A stretch of 64,000 bases of DNA from Blautia argi (GCF_003287895.1 NZ_CP030280.1:2610501-2674500); one strand, 5' to 3'; shown: positions 7,238 to 14,549, counted from the stretch's first letter. Numbers and translations are program-made. Notes: generated by a model from the sequence alone, not told the origin.

Positions 7238-7517
7238 CTAATAGGATAATGGAAATTCCCTGTACGATCTGGAGAACAATTAAATGTTGTAATTTTCTTT
7301 TGTACCTCATAAACTCTTCACTCGTTGTTCTCTGGATTAGTCCAGTATCTCTTACAAATTTCTGAGTTATCATACTTGACTTTCTTAACATCAGTTCTTC
7401 GTATTCTGTGATAAACGTCCTGACTTCATATCCGAATGTTGCATCTCTAAGTTTTTGAATGCAATTATTCAGTTCTTCATCCAATACTGTATTTATGTCC
7501 TCCTCCATCTTCCTCAC
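7215..7517 (-). CDS. Small tail-anchored protein, function unknown
   Basis: A 100-residue protein with a long helical N-terminal part (MRKMEEDINTVLDEELNNC, TEYEELMLRKSSMITQK) and a C-terminal membrane segment (LIVLQIVQGISIILLAMSVI). It lies 8 nt downstream of the small XRE gene and is probably co-transcribed with it. Together with the convergent neighbour this makes a pair of tail-anchored small proteins next to the immunity region. Superinfection exclusion is one possibility, purely by analogy. Confidence 0.55.
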   Translation of the reverse strand: MRKMEEDINTVLDEELNNCIQKLRDATFGYEVRTFITEYEELMLRKSSMITQKFVRDTGLIQRTTSEEFMRYKRKLQHLIVLQIVQGISIILLAMSVIMQ

Positions 7518-7525
7518 CCCGCTTT

Positions 7526-7708
7526 CTACTCTAGGAAATACTCAATACTTACACCGAAGTAATCCGCTACTTTTTTCAACTTTTCTACCGATGGAGAACA
7601 CTTGTCCCAACTGCGTATTGTTGCATTTCCAAATCCAAGTTTTTTTTCAAGTGTTCCAATAGAAATATTGTTATCCTTGGCAATCTTCTCAATTTTTTTT
7701 AAAATCAT
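7526..7708 (-). CDS. Small XRE-family regulator (Cro-like)
   Basis: A 60-residue single HTH domain. The recognition region NNISIGTLEKKLGFGNATIRSW and the following KLKKVADYFGVSIEYFLE match the XRE/Cro family. It is clearly related to the larger regulator at 8374, which has LERELGFGRGSIGKL and RLQKIADYFGVTVNYL. The two are transcribed away from each other with a noncoding RNA between them, the layout of a phage cI/cro switch. The start has an AAGGAGG site. It probably binds the palindromes listed below. Confidence 0.8.
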   Translation of the reverse strand: MILKKIEKIAKDNNISIGTLEKKLGFGNATIRSWDKCSPSVEKLKKVADYFGVSIEYFLE

Positions 7709-7738
7709 AATTTCCTCCTTCTATAAAATTATGCTATA

Positions 7739-7767
7739 TTGAAAATTTTCTATTTTCATGCTATTAT
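7739..7767 (+). promoter_or_regulatory. Promoter of the structured RNA
   Basis: TTGAAA (7739-7744), a 17-bp spacer and TATTAT (7762-7767) make a good sigma-A promoter pointing right. Its -35 lies inside an operator-like palindrome (ATTGAA-aatt-TTCTAT, 7738-7753) of the same geometry as those in front of the XRE gene, so the phage regulator probably controls it. Transcription would begin near 7774. Confidence 0.6.
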
Positions 7768-7773
7768 TTCCCT

Positions 7774-8150
7774 ATGCCTACAAGGCAATGAAAGGGGTTG
7801 GTCTTTTGACCGAGTTTTTGAAATTGCCTGTTCCCTTAATGTGAGGTCGCCAAGGTGGCACCAAAGCACCTAAAACTGGGTTAAGGTAGATTACTAGCAT
7901 AGCGTCAACTGTGGCGCGAACCACATTTAAAAATGCTTCAGTCGGTATCTGATATAACTACCGCACTATGCTAAGTACTCCTCGTAATGTGTCAGCGGTA
8001 AGGCATCTTGCAGAACTAAAACTGCGAAAGTGACACAGTGCTTGATAGAAGCGCTTGGGACCATCTTGTGTGGTGAAAACCTGCAAAGTACATAGGGTAA
8101 AAAAATTTAGACAAGAACTGTAGGGAATGGTCCTCCTTACAGTTTTTTGT
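7774..8150 (+). ncRNA. Structured noncoding RNA, about 375 nt, unknown class
   Basis: No ORF covers this stretch, but it is rich in complementary segments. These include TGCC/GGCA (7775-7788), GGTC/GACC around 7800, CCTTAA (7834) with TTAAGG (7881), and TAGCATAG (7895-7902) with CTATGCTA (7966-7973). The last pair encloses the hairpins TGTGG/CCACA and CGGTA/TACCG. TGTGTCA (7988) pairs with TGACACA (8031) and encloses GCAG/CTGC. It starts just after a promoter and ends in an intrinsic terminator. I do not recognise tmRNA, RNase P, 6S, a group I intron or an IS-associated guide RNA in it. Confidence 0.7.
8117..8148 (+). terminator. Terminator of the structured RNA
   Basis: ACTGTA (8117-8122) and TACAGT (8138-8143) pair, with GGG/CCT pairing inside the loop, followed by six T residues. 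This is a typical Rho-independent terminator on the plus strand. Confidence 0.75.
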
Positions 8151-8194
8151 TTTCAATACAGCAAATATCATGAAGCGAAAATGTTCTATTTCTA

Positions 8195-8223
8195 TTGACT
8201 TTATATAGAAAATATTCTATAAT
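8195..8223 (+). promoter_or_regulatory. Promoter of the XRE-ImmA operon
   Basis: TTGACT (8195-8200), exactly 17 bp, and a perfect TATAAT (8218-8223) lie upstream of the regulator gene. The palindrome ATAGAA-aata-TTCTAT (8205-8220) occupies the spacer, so the bound regulator would block its own promoter. Confidence 0.7.
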
Positions 8224-8354
8224 CAGAATAACCACAAACGACGTAGAACTTTTTCATATTTATTCAGCATTTTTGTAGAACTTTTTCTACCTCATAGCTG
8301 TATTATAACGATTATTTTCTACGTTGTCAATACTTTATGTAGATTTTTTTCTAC
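8205..8354. promoter_or_regulatory. Cluster of 16-bp operator-like palindromes
   Basis: Four sites share a 6-4-6 geometry: ATAGAA-aata-TTCTAT (8205-8220), GTAGAA-cttt-TTCATA (8243-8258, imperfect), GTAGAA-cttt-TTCTAC (8275-8290, perfect) and GTAGAT-tttt-TTCTAC (8339-8354). A fifth lies over the RNA promoter at 7738-7753. The consensus is roughly GTAGAA-N4-TTCTAC. These are the natural candidates for binding by the XRE pair. Confidence 0.65.
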
Positions 8355-8373
8355 ATCTTAGAAAGGAAAAACT

Positions 8374-8805
8374 ATGGCGACGTATGATGTAATTTCAGAA
8401 TTATGCAAAAATCGCAATCTTGCCATTACTGCGTTAGAAAGAGAATTAGGATTTGGTCGAGGTTCTATCGGAAAACTCAGAACCGGAAATACAACTTTAG
8501 AAAGATTGCAAAAAATAGCCGATTACTTCGGGGTAACAGTAAATTATTTAACAACAGGTCAAGAAAATGTTTTGCCTAAAGAAACATCTTCTGAATTAAA
8601 CACTAAAGACAAAAAAGACATTGCTAAAGATCTGGAATCTATTATGGATAAATTAAACTCTCAAGAATCTGGTCCTGCGAGTTTTGACGGAAACGATATT
8701 CCTGAAGACGATAGAGAATTGTTCGCTGCACAGCTTGAAGCGATGCTCACCAGACTTAAAAAGATAAACAAAGAATTGTACAACCCAAACAAAAATAAGA
8801 AGTAG
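8374..8805 (+). CDS. XRE-family phage repressor (CI-like)
   Basis: 143 residues. An N-terminal HTH (residues 5-60; LAITALERELGFGRGSIGKL, KIADYFGVTVNYLTTG) is followed by a Lys/Asp/Glu-rich linker and a C-terminal helical region (RELFAAQLEAMLTRLKKI) that may form dimers. Its neighbour is an ImmA-type protease, the pairing used in ICEBs1-like and many phage immunity switches where the protease cuts the repressor after DNA damage. The start follows AGAAAGGAAAA. Palindromes in its own promoter suggest autoregulation. Confidence 0.85.
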   Translation: MATYDVISELCKNRNLAITALERELGFGRGSIGKLRTGNTTLERLQKIADYFGVTVNYLTTGQENVLPKETSSELNTKDKKDIAKDLESIMDKLNSQESGPASFDGNDIPEDDRELFAAQLEAMLTRLKKINKELYNPNKNKK

Positions 8806-8815
8806 GTGCTATATA

Positions 8816-9247
8816 TTGAATAGAGATATTAAAAAGATAGCTTTGCATCTTATAAAAAAATACAATACCCAAAATCCATTCAAAATAGCGGACGCATTAA
8901 AAATTGAATACATAATTGGTCCCATGGGGCATTACAGTGGCTGCTACTTATACTTAAAGAAGCATCGATGTATCTTTTTAAACGATGAATTATCTGAAAA
9001 CGAGAAATCATTTGTTATGGCTCACGAACTTGGACACGCTATTTTACACAGAACAGAAAATTGTTATTTTATTCGTAACAAGACTTTTTTGTCTACTGCA
9101 TGGATAGAACGGGAGGCAAATACATTTGCTGCAGAACTGCTTATCCCTGATTCACTCATTTACGAAAATCCAGGCTTTACCAAAAAGCAGTTGGCAAGAC
9201 TTGCCGGATATAACGAAAAGATTATGGATTTTAAAACTATTGATTAA
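8816..9247 (+). CDS. ImmA/IrrE-family metallopeptidase
   Basis: 143 residues starting at TTG 8816, 10 nt after the repressor stop. The zinc-protease motif HELGHAILH is at about residues 66-74, with a distal Glu in WIEREANTFAAELLIP, the conserved downstream motif of the family (COG2856). Known members such as ImmA cleave a cognate XRE repressor to induce excision or lytic growth. The target here is inferred to be the protein encoded just upstream. Confidence 0.85.
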   Translation: MNRDIKKIALHLIKKYNTQNPFKIADALKIEYIIGPMGHYSGCYLYLKKHRCIFLNDELSENEKSFVMAHELGHAILHRTENCYFIRNKTFLSTAWIEREANTFAAELLIPDSLIYENPGFTKKQLARLAGYNEKIMDFKTID

Positions 9248-9292
9248 ATTGCATTTAGAATTTAACATTAATATTTATAAGGGAAATAGATT

Positions 9293-10324
9293 ATGAAAAA
9301 GAAATTTTATCTATGTGTAATGATTACAACAGCACTGGCTTTTTCAGGGTGCAGGAACGCCGAAAGAGAAGTATCTTCTACAAAGGCAAGCGAAAACATA
9401 TCATATTCCCATGAGTTTGATACTGATTCTAATAGTCACGAGAACTTATTTGCTATTTCTTATCAAGTACCGCTTTCCTGGGATTGTTCAAATGCAGATA
9501 ATGGAAATTATTATTATCCAGAAAACGGAATGCTTTATGTAAGTACGGATGCATCTCCATTCCAAGTAACTAAACATGATAAGCAAAATAATTATATTGA
9601 TGGTTTTAGTTCAGAAATAGATGAATTCCAGGAACTAGATAGATACACTACGGATATAGCTGGCGTAGATGCTTTAGTTTTTGAATTTAATGGAATAATA
9701 TCCCAAGAACATGTTGATGGAAAAAGCTATGTGTTTACTTATGGTGATTTACTGTACTGTTTTATATACTCCGATTTTATCACTGATGCCCCATACATTA
9801 GCCATATGAAAGATTTTGAAGAAATTATAAACTCAATCAGTTTTCCTCCATTAGCTGATGAAAAATCTACAAAAGAAGCTGAAACAAATTTCTCTGAAAA
9901 ATCAGATGTGGATACAGAACTTCATTCTGAAAATAATACTACTGATAACGAAGTTTTGGGAGATGCTGCGGACGCTGTAGATGCAGTAACCTCAGAAGCC
10001 GTTGCAGATACTATATATCAAGAAATTTTAGATGAATACACAAAAAAGATACAGGAAGCTACGCCTGGACTTATAGAAGAATACAATACAGAAGCTGCCT
10101 CTAAGTCTGGAGATATCAATGCTTTAGCCGAAATTTCTAATGCCAAAATAAGCAAACTTGCCGAAATCAGTAATGAAGGCATTGAAAAAATGGCTAGTTT
10201 AATGTTAAAAAATGGAGATGAGTCTTCTGTTTATGAAGAGTGGGCCGGAAAGCTCACTAACGTATATATGGAACAGTCTCAGCAAATCACAGATGCTTAT
10301 ATGAGTTCTGCTGTACCACAGTAA
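9293..10324 (+). CDS. Predicted lipoprotein, function unknown
   Basis: The N-terminus MKKKFYLCVMITTALAFSGC is a lipoprotein signal with lipobox AFSGC; the mature protein would be anchored on the outer face of the membrane. Residues 30-185 form a soluble domain resembling PsbP/DUF-type lipoproteins (YQVPLSWDCSNADNG, VDALVFEF). The C-terminal third is Ala/Glu-rich and helical (NAKISKLAEISNEGIEKM). It sits in the lysogenic region of the prophage, so it may be a moron gene expressed from the integrated state. No specific function is assigned. Confidence 0.65.
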   Translation: MKKKFYLCVMITTALAFSGCRNAEREVSSTKASENISYSHEFDTDSNSHENLFAISYQVPLSWDCSNADNGNYYYPENGMLYVSTDASPFQVTKHDKQNNYIDGFSSEIDEFQELDRYTTDIAGVDALVFEFNGIISQEHVDGKSYVFTYGDLLYCFIYSDFITDAPYISHMKDFEEIINSISFPPLADEKSTKEAETNFSEKSDVDTELHSENNTTDNEVLGDAADAVDAVTSEAVADTIYQEILDEYTKKIQEATPGLIEEYNTEAASKSGDINALAEISNAKISKLAEISNEGIEKMASLMLKNGDESSVYEEWAGKLTNVYMEQSQQITDAYMSSAVPQ

Positions 10325-10403
10325 TTTCGCTAAGCAAAACTACTTAGTAGAGTCCACCTTGACAATATAATATGCTTACCCAGGGAGCTGGGGGACGTGC
10401 TCT

Positions 10404-10434
10404 CACCTATTCCGAGACCTTACGGAAGGCGGTG
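10404..10434 (+). promoter_or_regulatory. 5' UTR hairpin hiding the toxin ribosome site
   Basis: CACC (10404) pairs with GGTG (10431), and TTCCG (10410-10414) with CGGAA (10423-10427). The stem ties up the GGCGGTG ribosome site just before the toxin start. Such sequestration is typical of type I toxin mRNAs. A TATAAT at 10366-10371 may be the toxin promoter -10, though its -35 is poor. Confidence 0.5.
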
Positions 10435-10440
10435 ATTATT

Positions 10441-10524
10441 ATGAGTACATACGAGGAATTAAGCCTAATCGTAAGCGTTGCTCTACTGATTGTTGCAATT
10501 CTGAATCTTACACATAAGAAATAG
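10441..10524 (+). CDS. Type I toxin, holin-like membrane peptide (27 aa)
   Basis: The peptide MSTYEELSLIVSVALLIV (then AILNLTHKK) matches the short 'putative holin-like toxin' family: MSTYE-L-SL start, one hydrophobic helix, short polar tail. Members insert in the membrane when over-expressed. The ribosome site is AAGGCGGTG, sequestered in a hairpin. A convergent minus-strand RNA overlaps its 3' end, as expected for a type I toxin-antitoxin pair. It is too short to be found by length-based ORF calling. Confidence 0.75.
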   Translation: MSTYEELSLIVSVALLIVAILNLTHKK

Positions 10525-10622
10525 CCGTCCTGCTCCTGAGAAAAGTAGACGGCTATTCCTTAATAGTTTAAAGCTTATTCGCCGGGACGGGTGAAGTGCA
10601 GTCACCTTCCGGCTCCCTTGTT
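10513..10622 (-). ncRNA. Putative antisense antitoxin RNA
   Basis: On the minus strand a near-perfect promoter, TTGACA (complement of 10652-10657), 17 bp, TATAAT (complement of 10629-10634), drives an RNA starting near 10622. It ends in a stem of ATAGCCGTC / GACGGCTAT (10521-10556) followed by a U-rich run. The roughly 110-nt product overlaps the toxin stop codon and 3' UTR. A further stem (GCCGG / CCGGC, about 10580-10614) lies inside it. Confidence 0.65.
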
Positions 10623-10834
10623 AAGTATATTATATGTCAAGGGAATGTATTTGTCAAATGTGAAAACCGCCCAGTGTTGGCGCACCAGACGGTTTGCTAT
10701 ATACCCGAAGATATACTGTTTTCAAGCAAATATATTGTATCATCTTCGGATACAGCCTGCAAGCGGAACGTTTGTTTCAGCTGGCTGTTATTTTTGTACC
10801 TATTTTTTCTGCACAAAATGAAAGGAAGATGAAA

Positions 10835-11947
10835 ATGTGGATTGAAGAAACGAAATCAGGAAAATTTAAATTCACGGAACAGTACATGGATTACATGACA
10901 GGAAAGAAAAAAAGGGTGTCAGTTACTCTTCCTAAAAATACTGCTGCCACCCGAAAAAACGCCGCTTCGATTTTGGTACGAATGATTGAAGAAAAACAGT
11001 CTGCCCCAAAACAAAACTCTAACATTACCTTAGGGGAGCTTGTCGAAGAGTATCTCCGTCATCAGGAATTGATTTTGAAAGCTTCCTCTTACCGCTCCAC
11101 TTATTACCTTTGCAATGCCATTTTGAAAATCTTTGATAAGGATATAAAGGTTTCCAATATCACTCCTATTTTTCTCAGAGAAACGCTGGTTCGTACAGGA
11201 AAGCCAAATGGATATCTCAACAATATCCGAAACCGAATGGTTGCTATTTTCCACTGGGGATATGATAACGACTACCTTGCCGATATTTCTTTCGTTTCAA
11301 AGTTTAAGCTTTTCAAAGATAAAACGCAGCGAGAAAAAATAGAGGATAAGTTCCTGGAACCAAACGAACTGGATATCCTTTTAAAGGGATTTAAAAGCAG
11401 AAAGTGGGAATTACTTACGCGCTTTTTGACGTTATCTGGTCTAAGAATTGGAGAGGCTTTAGCACTGGAGTCACAAGACATCGATTTTTCAAGGCATGTT
11501 ATCCACATTACAAAGACTATTTTCCCCGCATTTAAGAGCATAGACACCCCCAAGACGCTTTCGTCTGTAAGAGATGTATACATACAGCCAGAGCTTGAGA
11601 AGATTTGCCGTGACATCATGCTTTTCATAAAACAGGAGGGACTTTTTCGTGGATACCGGACAAAGCTTTTTCTCTGCAATACCAAGGGTGATTATGTATC
11701 CTATCTTGTTTATTGCAACGTCCTGAAGCAAACCTCTATGAAATCGCTCGGTCGCAAAATCACTCCTCATGTGCTGCGCCATACACATGCGTCACTTTTA
11801 ATGGCAAATGGAATGAGTACCGATGCCATATCCAGAAGGCTCGGACACGAAAACAGTGAAATTACCAGACGGGTCTATCTGCACGTCACGGAAAAGTTGA
11901 AAGAGCAGGAACAGGAACAGATGAAAAAAATCCATTTAATAGGCTAA
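10835..11947 (+). CDS. Tyrosine recombinase / phage integrase
   Basis: The start is set at ATG 10835 (MWIEETKSGKFKFTEQY), six bases after AGGAAG; longer in-frame starts lack a ribosome site and run into the toxin-antitoxin region. The N-terminal part binds arm sites and a SAM-like core-binding domain follows (about residues 60-150). The catalytic domain carries Arg in LSGLRIGEAL, HVLRHTHASL (His-x-x-Arg), GHENSEITRRVYLHV (His and the nucleophile Tyr). About 370 aa is normal for phage integrases. It is the last gene of the element, so the attachment site should lie just downstream. Confidence 0.92.
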   Translation: MWIEETKSGKFKFTEQYMDYMTGKKKRVSVTLPKNTAATRKNAASILVRMIEEKQSAPKQNSNITLGELVEEYLRHQELILKASSYRSTYYLCNAILKIFDKDIKVSNITPIFLRETLVRTGKPNGYLNNIRNRMVAIFHWGYDNDYLADISFVSKFKLFKDKTQREKIEDKFLEPNELDILLKGFKSRKWELLTRFLTLSGLRIGEALALESQDIDFSRHVIHITKTIFPAFKSIDTPKTLSSVRDVYIQPELEKICRDIMLFIKQEGLFRGYRTKLFLCNTKGDYVSYLVYCNVLKQTSMKSLGRKITPHVLRHTHASLLMANGMSTDAISRRLGHENSEITRRVYLHVTEKLKEQEQEQMKKIHLIG

Positions 11948-11952
11948 AAAAA

Positions 11953-12000
11953 GGGGACAAAAAGGGGACAAAAAGGGGACAAAAGGGGACAAAAAGGGGA
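11953..12000 (+). repeat. Five tandem GGGGACAAAAA repeats after integrase
   Basis: GGGGAC recurs at 11953, 11964, 11975, 11985 and 11996 with A3-A5 between copies (10-11 bp period), starting 6 bp after the integrase stop. Phasing near one helical turn suggests arm-type integrase binding or an att-adjacent structure. The prophage/chromosome junction must lie between here and about 12100. Confidence 0.7.
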
Positions 12001-12103
12001 TTTTTTATGTATTTTCCGTTCCGTCAAAAAACAAGCAAAAGTGCCTGGAGCCCTTGATTTTACTGGGTTTTTCCGTCATATGGTAATTAAATGATTTTCC
12101 CTC

Positions 12104-12132
12104 TTTACAAATAGTTTCCAAAACCATATAAT
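12104..12132 (+). promoter_or_regulatory. Promoter of the DUF1836 gene
   Basis: TTTACA (12104-12109), 17 bp, TATAAT (12127-12132); the gene starts 22 bp downstream after an AGAGGTG site. Confidence 0.65.
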
Positions 12133-12153
12133 ATAGAGCAGAGGTGATAACAT

Positions 12154-12774
12154 ATGACAATAGACACAAAAGATATTTTAAACAGCATTCTCGCCAGCAT
12201 TTCCCGCATTGATTATATCAAGCTTGAGGAAATCCCCGGCATTCCTTTATATATGGATCAGGTGACAACTTTTATGGAAGAACATCTCTCCTCCTCCAAG
12301 CGTTACCCGGAAGACAAGGTTCTTACCAAAACCATGATTAACAACTATGCCAAAAATCATCTTCTGCCCCCACCAGTAAAGAAGAAATATTCCAAAGAGC
12401 ATATTTTAATGCTGACCTTTATTTATTATTTCAAAAACATTATGTCTATCAGCGATATTCAGGTGCTTTTAGGTCCTGTTGCCGAAAAATTCTTCCCAGG
12501 TGAAGGAAATCTGAAACTGACAGAGGTCTATCAGGAAATTATGGATTTGGAGCTGGAACAGATTGAACCTCTCATAAAAGATGTGACCAGAAAATTCAAC
12601 AAAGCGGGAACCTCTTTTTCCCAGACCGATTCTGCAGAACAGGAATTTTTGCAAAAGTTTGCTTTCATCTGTATGCTAAGTTTTGACGTATATGTGAAAA
12701 AACAGGTAATTGAAAACCTGATTGACCAGATGGCTCCCTCTTCTCAGGATAGCGACAAGCACAAAAAACATTAG
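12154..12774 (+). CDS. DUF1836 domain protein
   Basis: 206 residues. The central part (KTMINNYAKNHLLPPPVKKKYSKEHI) has the MerR-like helical pattern of DUF1836: a short HTH with the fixed 'NY.K..L..PP.KK.Y...H' string, then FIYYFKNIMSISDIQVLLG. The family is widespread in Lachnospiraceae and other Firmicutes; DNA binding is likely but the role is unknown. It is chromosomal, adjoins the prophage end and is followed by a bidirectional terminator. Confidence 0.8.
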   Translation: MTIDTKDILNSILASISRIDYIKLEEIPGIPLYMDQVTTFMEEHLSSSKRYPEDKVLTKTMINNYAKNHLLPPPVKKKYSKEHILMLTFIYYFKNIMSISDIQVLLGPVAEKFFPGEGNLKLTEVYQEIMDLELEQIEPLIKDVTRKFNKAGTSFSQTDSAEQEFLQKFAFICMLSFDVYVKKQVIENLIDQMAPSSQDSDKHKKH

Positions 12775-12786
12775 CGCAAAAATTTC

Positions 12787-12853
12787 AAAAGAGGCTGCTG
12801 TATAAAAGAACTCTCCATCTTTGGAAGATTTCTTTTATACAGCAGCCTCTTTT
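12787..12853. terminator. Strong bidirectional terminator
   Basis: A perfect stem of about 23 bp (AAAAGAGGCTGCTGTATAAA with its complement at 12830-12853) has an 18-nt loop and A/T tails on both sides. It separates the convergent DUF1836 and YerC genes. Confidence 0.85.
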
Positions 12854-12886
12854 ATACAACCGGATAGGAATCCTGGCTTTTTATTT

Positions 12887-13180
12887 TCATTTTTCTTCTT
12901 CGATTCTGTCAAATACCATATCATAGCCATCGTTTCCATAGTTCAGGCTTCTGTTGACACGACTGATGGTTGCTGTAGAAGCGCCCGTCTTTTCGGAAAT
13001 TTCCAGATAAGTTCGCTTTTCCTTCAGCATTTTCGCTACTTCAAAGCGCTGGGACAAAGATAAGATTTCATTTACTGTGCATACATCCTCAAAAAACAAA
13101 TAACATTCTTCTCTGTTTTTTAAACTTAAAACTGCATCAAACAGAGAATCTACTGCTTCTGTATGAATTTTTTTACTCAT
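12887..13180 (-). CDS. YerC/YecD-type TrpR-like regulator
   Basis: ATG 13180 follows AAGGAGATT. The 97-residue product reads MSKKIHTEAVDSLFDAVLSL, then ILSLSQRFEVAKMLKEKRTY and EISEKTGASTATISRVNRSL, the TrpR-superfamily HTH of the YerC/YecD family. Known members are small DNA-binding proteins in Firmicutes of unclear regulon. The upstream in-frame extension to 13252 has no ribosome site and is left out. Confidence 0.88.
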   Translation of the reverse strand: MSKKIHTEAVDSLFDAVLSLKNREECYLFFEDVCTVNEILSLSQRFEVAKMLKEKRTYLEISEKTGASTATISRVNRSLNYGNDGYDMVFDRIEEEK

Positions 13181-13358
13181 AATAAATAATCTCCTTACAT
13201 TCGTAATCGCACCCCTGAAAGGTATTGCCGACCATAGTATTCTTTTCCACATTAATACTTTATCAGTTATACCTCACATTCTTCACCTATATATTAGCAC
13301 AGTAAAATCTTAAAGTAAACCATACAAATCCATATTTTTAGGAATATTTCTAAAATTT

Positions 13359-14081
13359 TTATAAATTCTTGTATTTATTGACATATTTTTTCAATTCGGC
13401 TGCATCTCGGTTTACGATTAATTCATCCGGAAACTCCATATCCTGAAAAATCTCAAAAGCATACTTATGAAATCCCACCAGAGTATCTGTATGTGCATCG
13501 CTGTTTGCTACCACTGGCACTTTATACTTCTGACAGTATTTCAGCATAGTCCTCACATTTTCTTCTCCCCCCTGCCTGGTACATCTGGGGTCTAAAGAAT
13601 TATTATTCACCTCCAGTAAAATTCCATGCTCTTTAGCAGCCTGCACAAGAGCCAGATAATCCACCGGGTATCTGCCGTCGTCCGGGTGTCCGATAATATT
13701 GACATAAGGATTTTTCATAGCCTCCAAATAAGCATTTGTATTTTCCTCTCTGGTTCCAGGTGTGATACAGGGAATATGAAGACTGGCAATAACAAGATCC
13801 ATTTTCTTCATCGTGCTGTCTGCCATATCTACCGCACCTCTGTAATCCATAATATTCACCTCTGCACCTAAGAGAAGTTCTATTCCGTACATGGTCCTCT
13901 CTACCATCTTCAGATTTTCAAAATAAAAGGCTCCGCAGGTTCCCGGCATGGAAACTGCATGTTCTGTAATACCCAAAAGTTCCAGTCCCTTTTCTGAAGC
14001 TGCCTTCGCCATTTCCCGCATGGTGTTGTAAGCATGTCCGCTGGCAATGGTATGGGTATGAACGTCCAAAATATCTCTCAT
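13359..14081 (-). CDS. PHP-domain phosphatase
   Basis: 240 residues, start ATG 14081 after AAGGAAGG. The PHP metal motifs are visible: DVHTHTIASGHAYNT (motif 1), GITEHAVSMPG (motif 2), GAEVNIMDYRG (motif 3), IIGHPDDGRYPVD and VVANSDAHT (later motifs). This order matches the YcdX-like phosphatase group (PHP-superfamily hydrolases using three metals). The substrate is unknown. It is chromosomal, and its promoter side faces the ICE left end. Confidence 0.88.
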   Translation of the reverse strand: MRDILDVHTHTIASGHAYNTMREMAKAASEKGLELLGITEHAVSMPGTCGAFYFENLKMVERTMYGIELLLGAEVNIMDYRGAVDMADSTMKKMDLVIASLHIPCITPGTREENTNAYLEAMKNPYVNIIGHPDDGRYPVDYLALVQAAKEHGILLEVNNNSLDPRCTRQGGEENVRTMLKYCQKYKVPVVANSDAHTDTLVGFHKYAFEIFQDMEFPDELIVNRDAAELKKYVNKYKNL

Positions 14082-14182
14082 CTTGTATCCTTCCTTTCTT
14101 TTTTCGCAATATCAAAGCTTTCTTTTCATTGTAGGGATTCTTTTTCCCCTTGTCAATGTACAGCAAATGGTTTTCTTTCCAT

Positions 14183-14259
14183 AAAAAAGAGTGCTGCATA
14201 AACCCTACGAGGCAACAGCCTGCTTTTCTTCGTAGACTTTGATACAGACACTCTTTTTT
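14183..14259. terminator. Terminator-like inverted repeat beside the ICE left end
   Basis: AAAAAAGAGTG (14183-14193) pairs with CACTCTTTTTT (14249-14259) around a loop of 55 nt, with runs of A and T outside. It may end transcription from either side of the junction. The long loop makes it weaker than the others. Confidence 0.45.
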
Positions 14260-14280
14260 AGTTTAAAAACACAATAAAAA

Positions 14281-14290
14281 TCTGATTATC
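14281..14290 (+). repeat. ICE left terminal inverted repeat
   Basis: TCTGATTATC is the exact inverse of the right-end GATAATCAGA. Arm-like TTTACTAC copies follow at 14340-14347 and 14351-14358, matching those at the right end (53039 and 53050). Confidence 0.7.
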
Positions 14291-14459
14291 CGCTAAAACA
14301 CAGTATCTATCAGCATTTTCAAGGAAACAAACACATCAATTTACTACTTATTTACTACTAACGAATGAGCCTTGATACGCAAGTTTTCCTAGATATGCAA
14401 AGATATGGTACAGCACATCAGTATTGAAACAAGAAAAAATTGAATAACTTATAGACTAT

Positions 14460-14518
14460 GGAACGCCTAAAATGACGTTCCTTTTCTATTTCCAGCCGTT
14501 CTTATTGGACGGCTATTT
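14460..14518 (+). promoter_or_regulatory. Two leader hairpins before the adhesin gene
   Basis: GGAACG/CGTTCC (14460-14481) followed by CTTTTC, and AGCCGT/ACGGCT (14494-14514) followed by ATTTTATT, lie 35-90 bp before the adhesin start. Each looks like a terminator, so read-through control (attenuation) of the adhesin gene is possible. The rest of 14291-14459 holds the TTTACTAC arm sites and no gene. Confidence 0.45.
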
Positions 14519-14549
14519 TATTACCCAAAATGAAAGGAGCATTAGATTT

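Noticed and set aside
7774..8150. tmRNA, RNase P RNA, 6S RNA or group I intron
   Set aside because: No tRNA-like ends with a tag frame, no conserved RNase P core strings, a size unlike 6S and no group I P/Q/R/S core were seen.
11953..12000. CRISPR-like repeats
   Set aside because: An 11-bp unit with only A-runs between copies cannot be repeat plus spacer.
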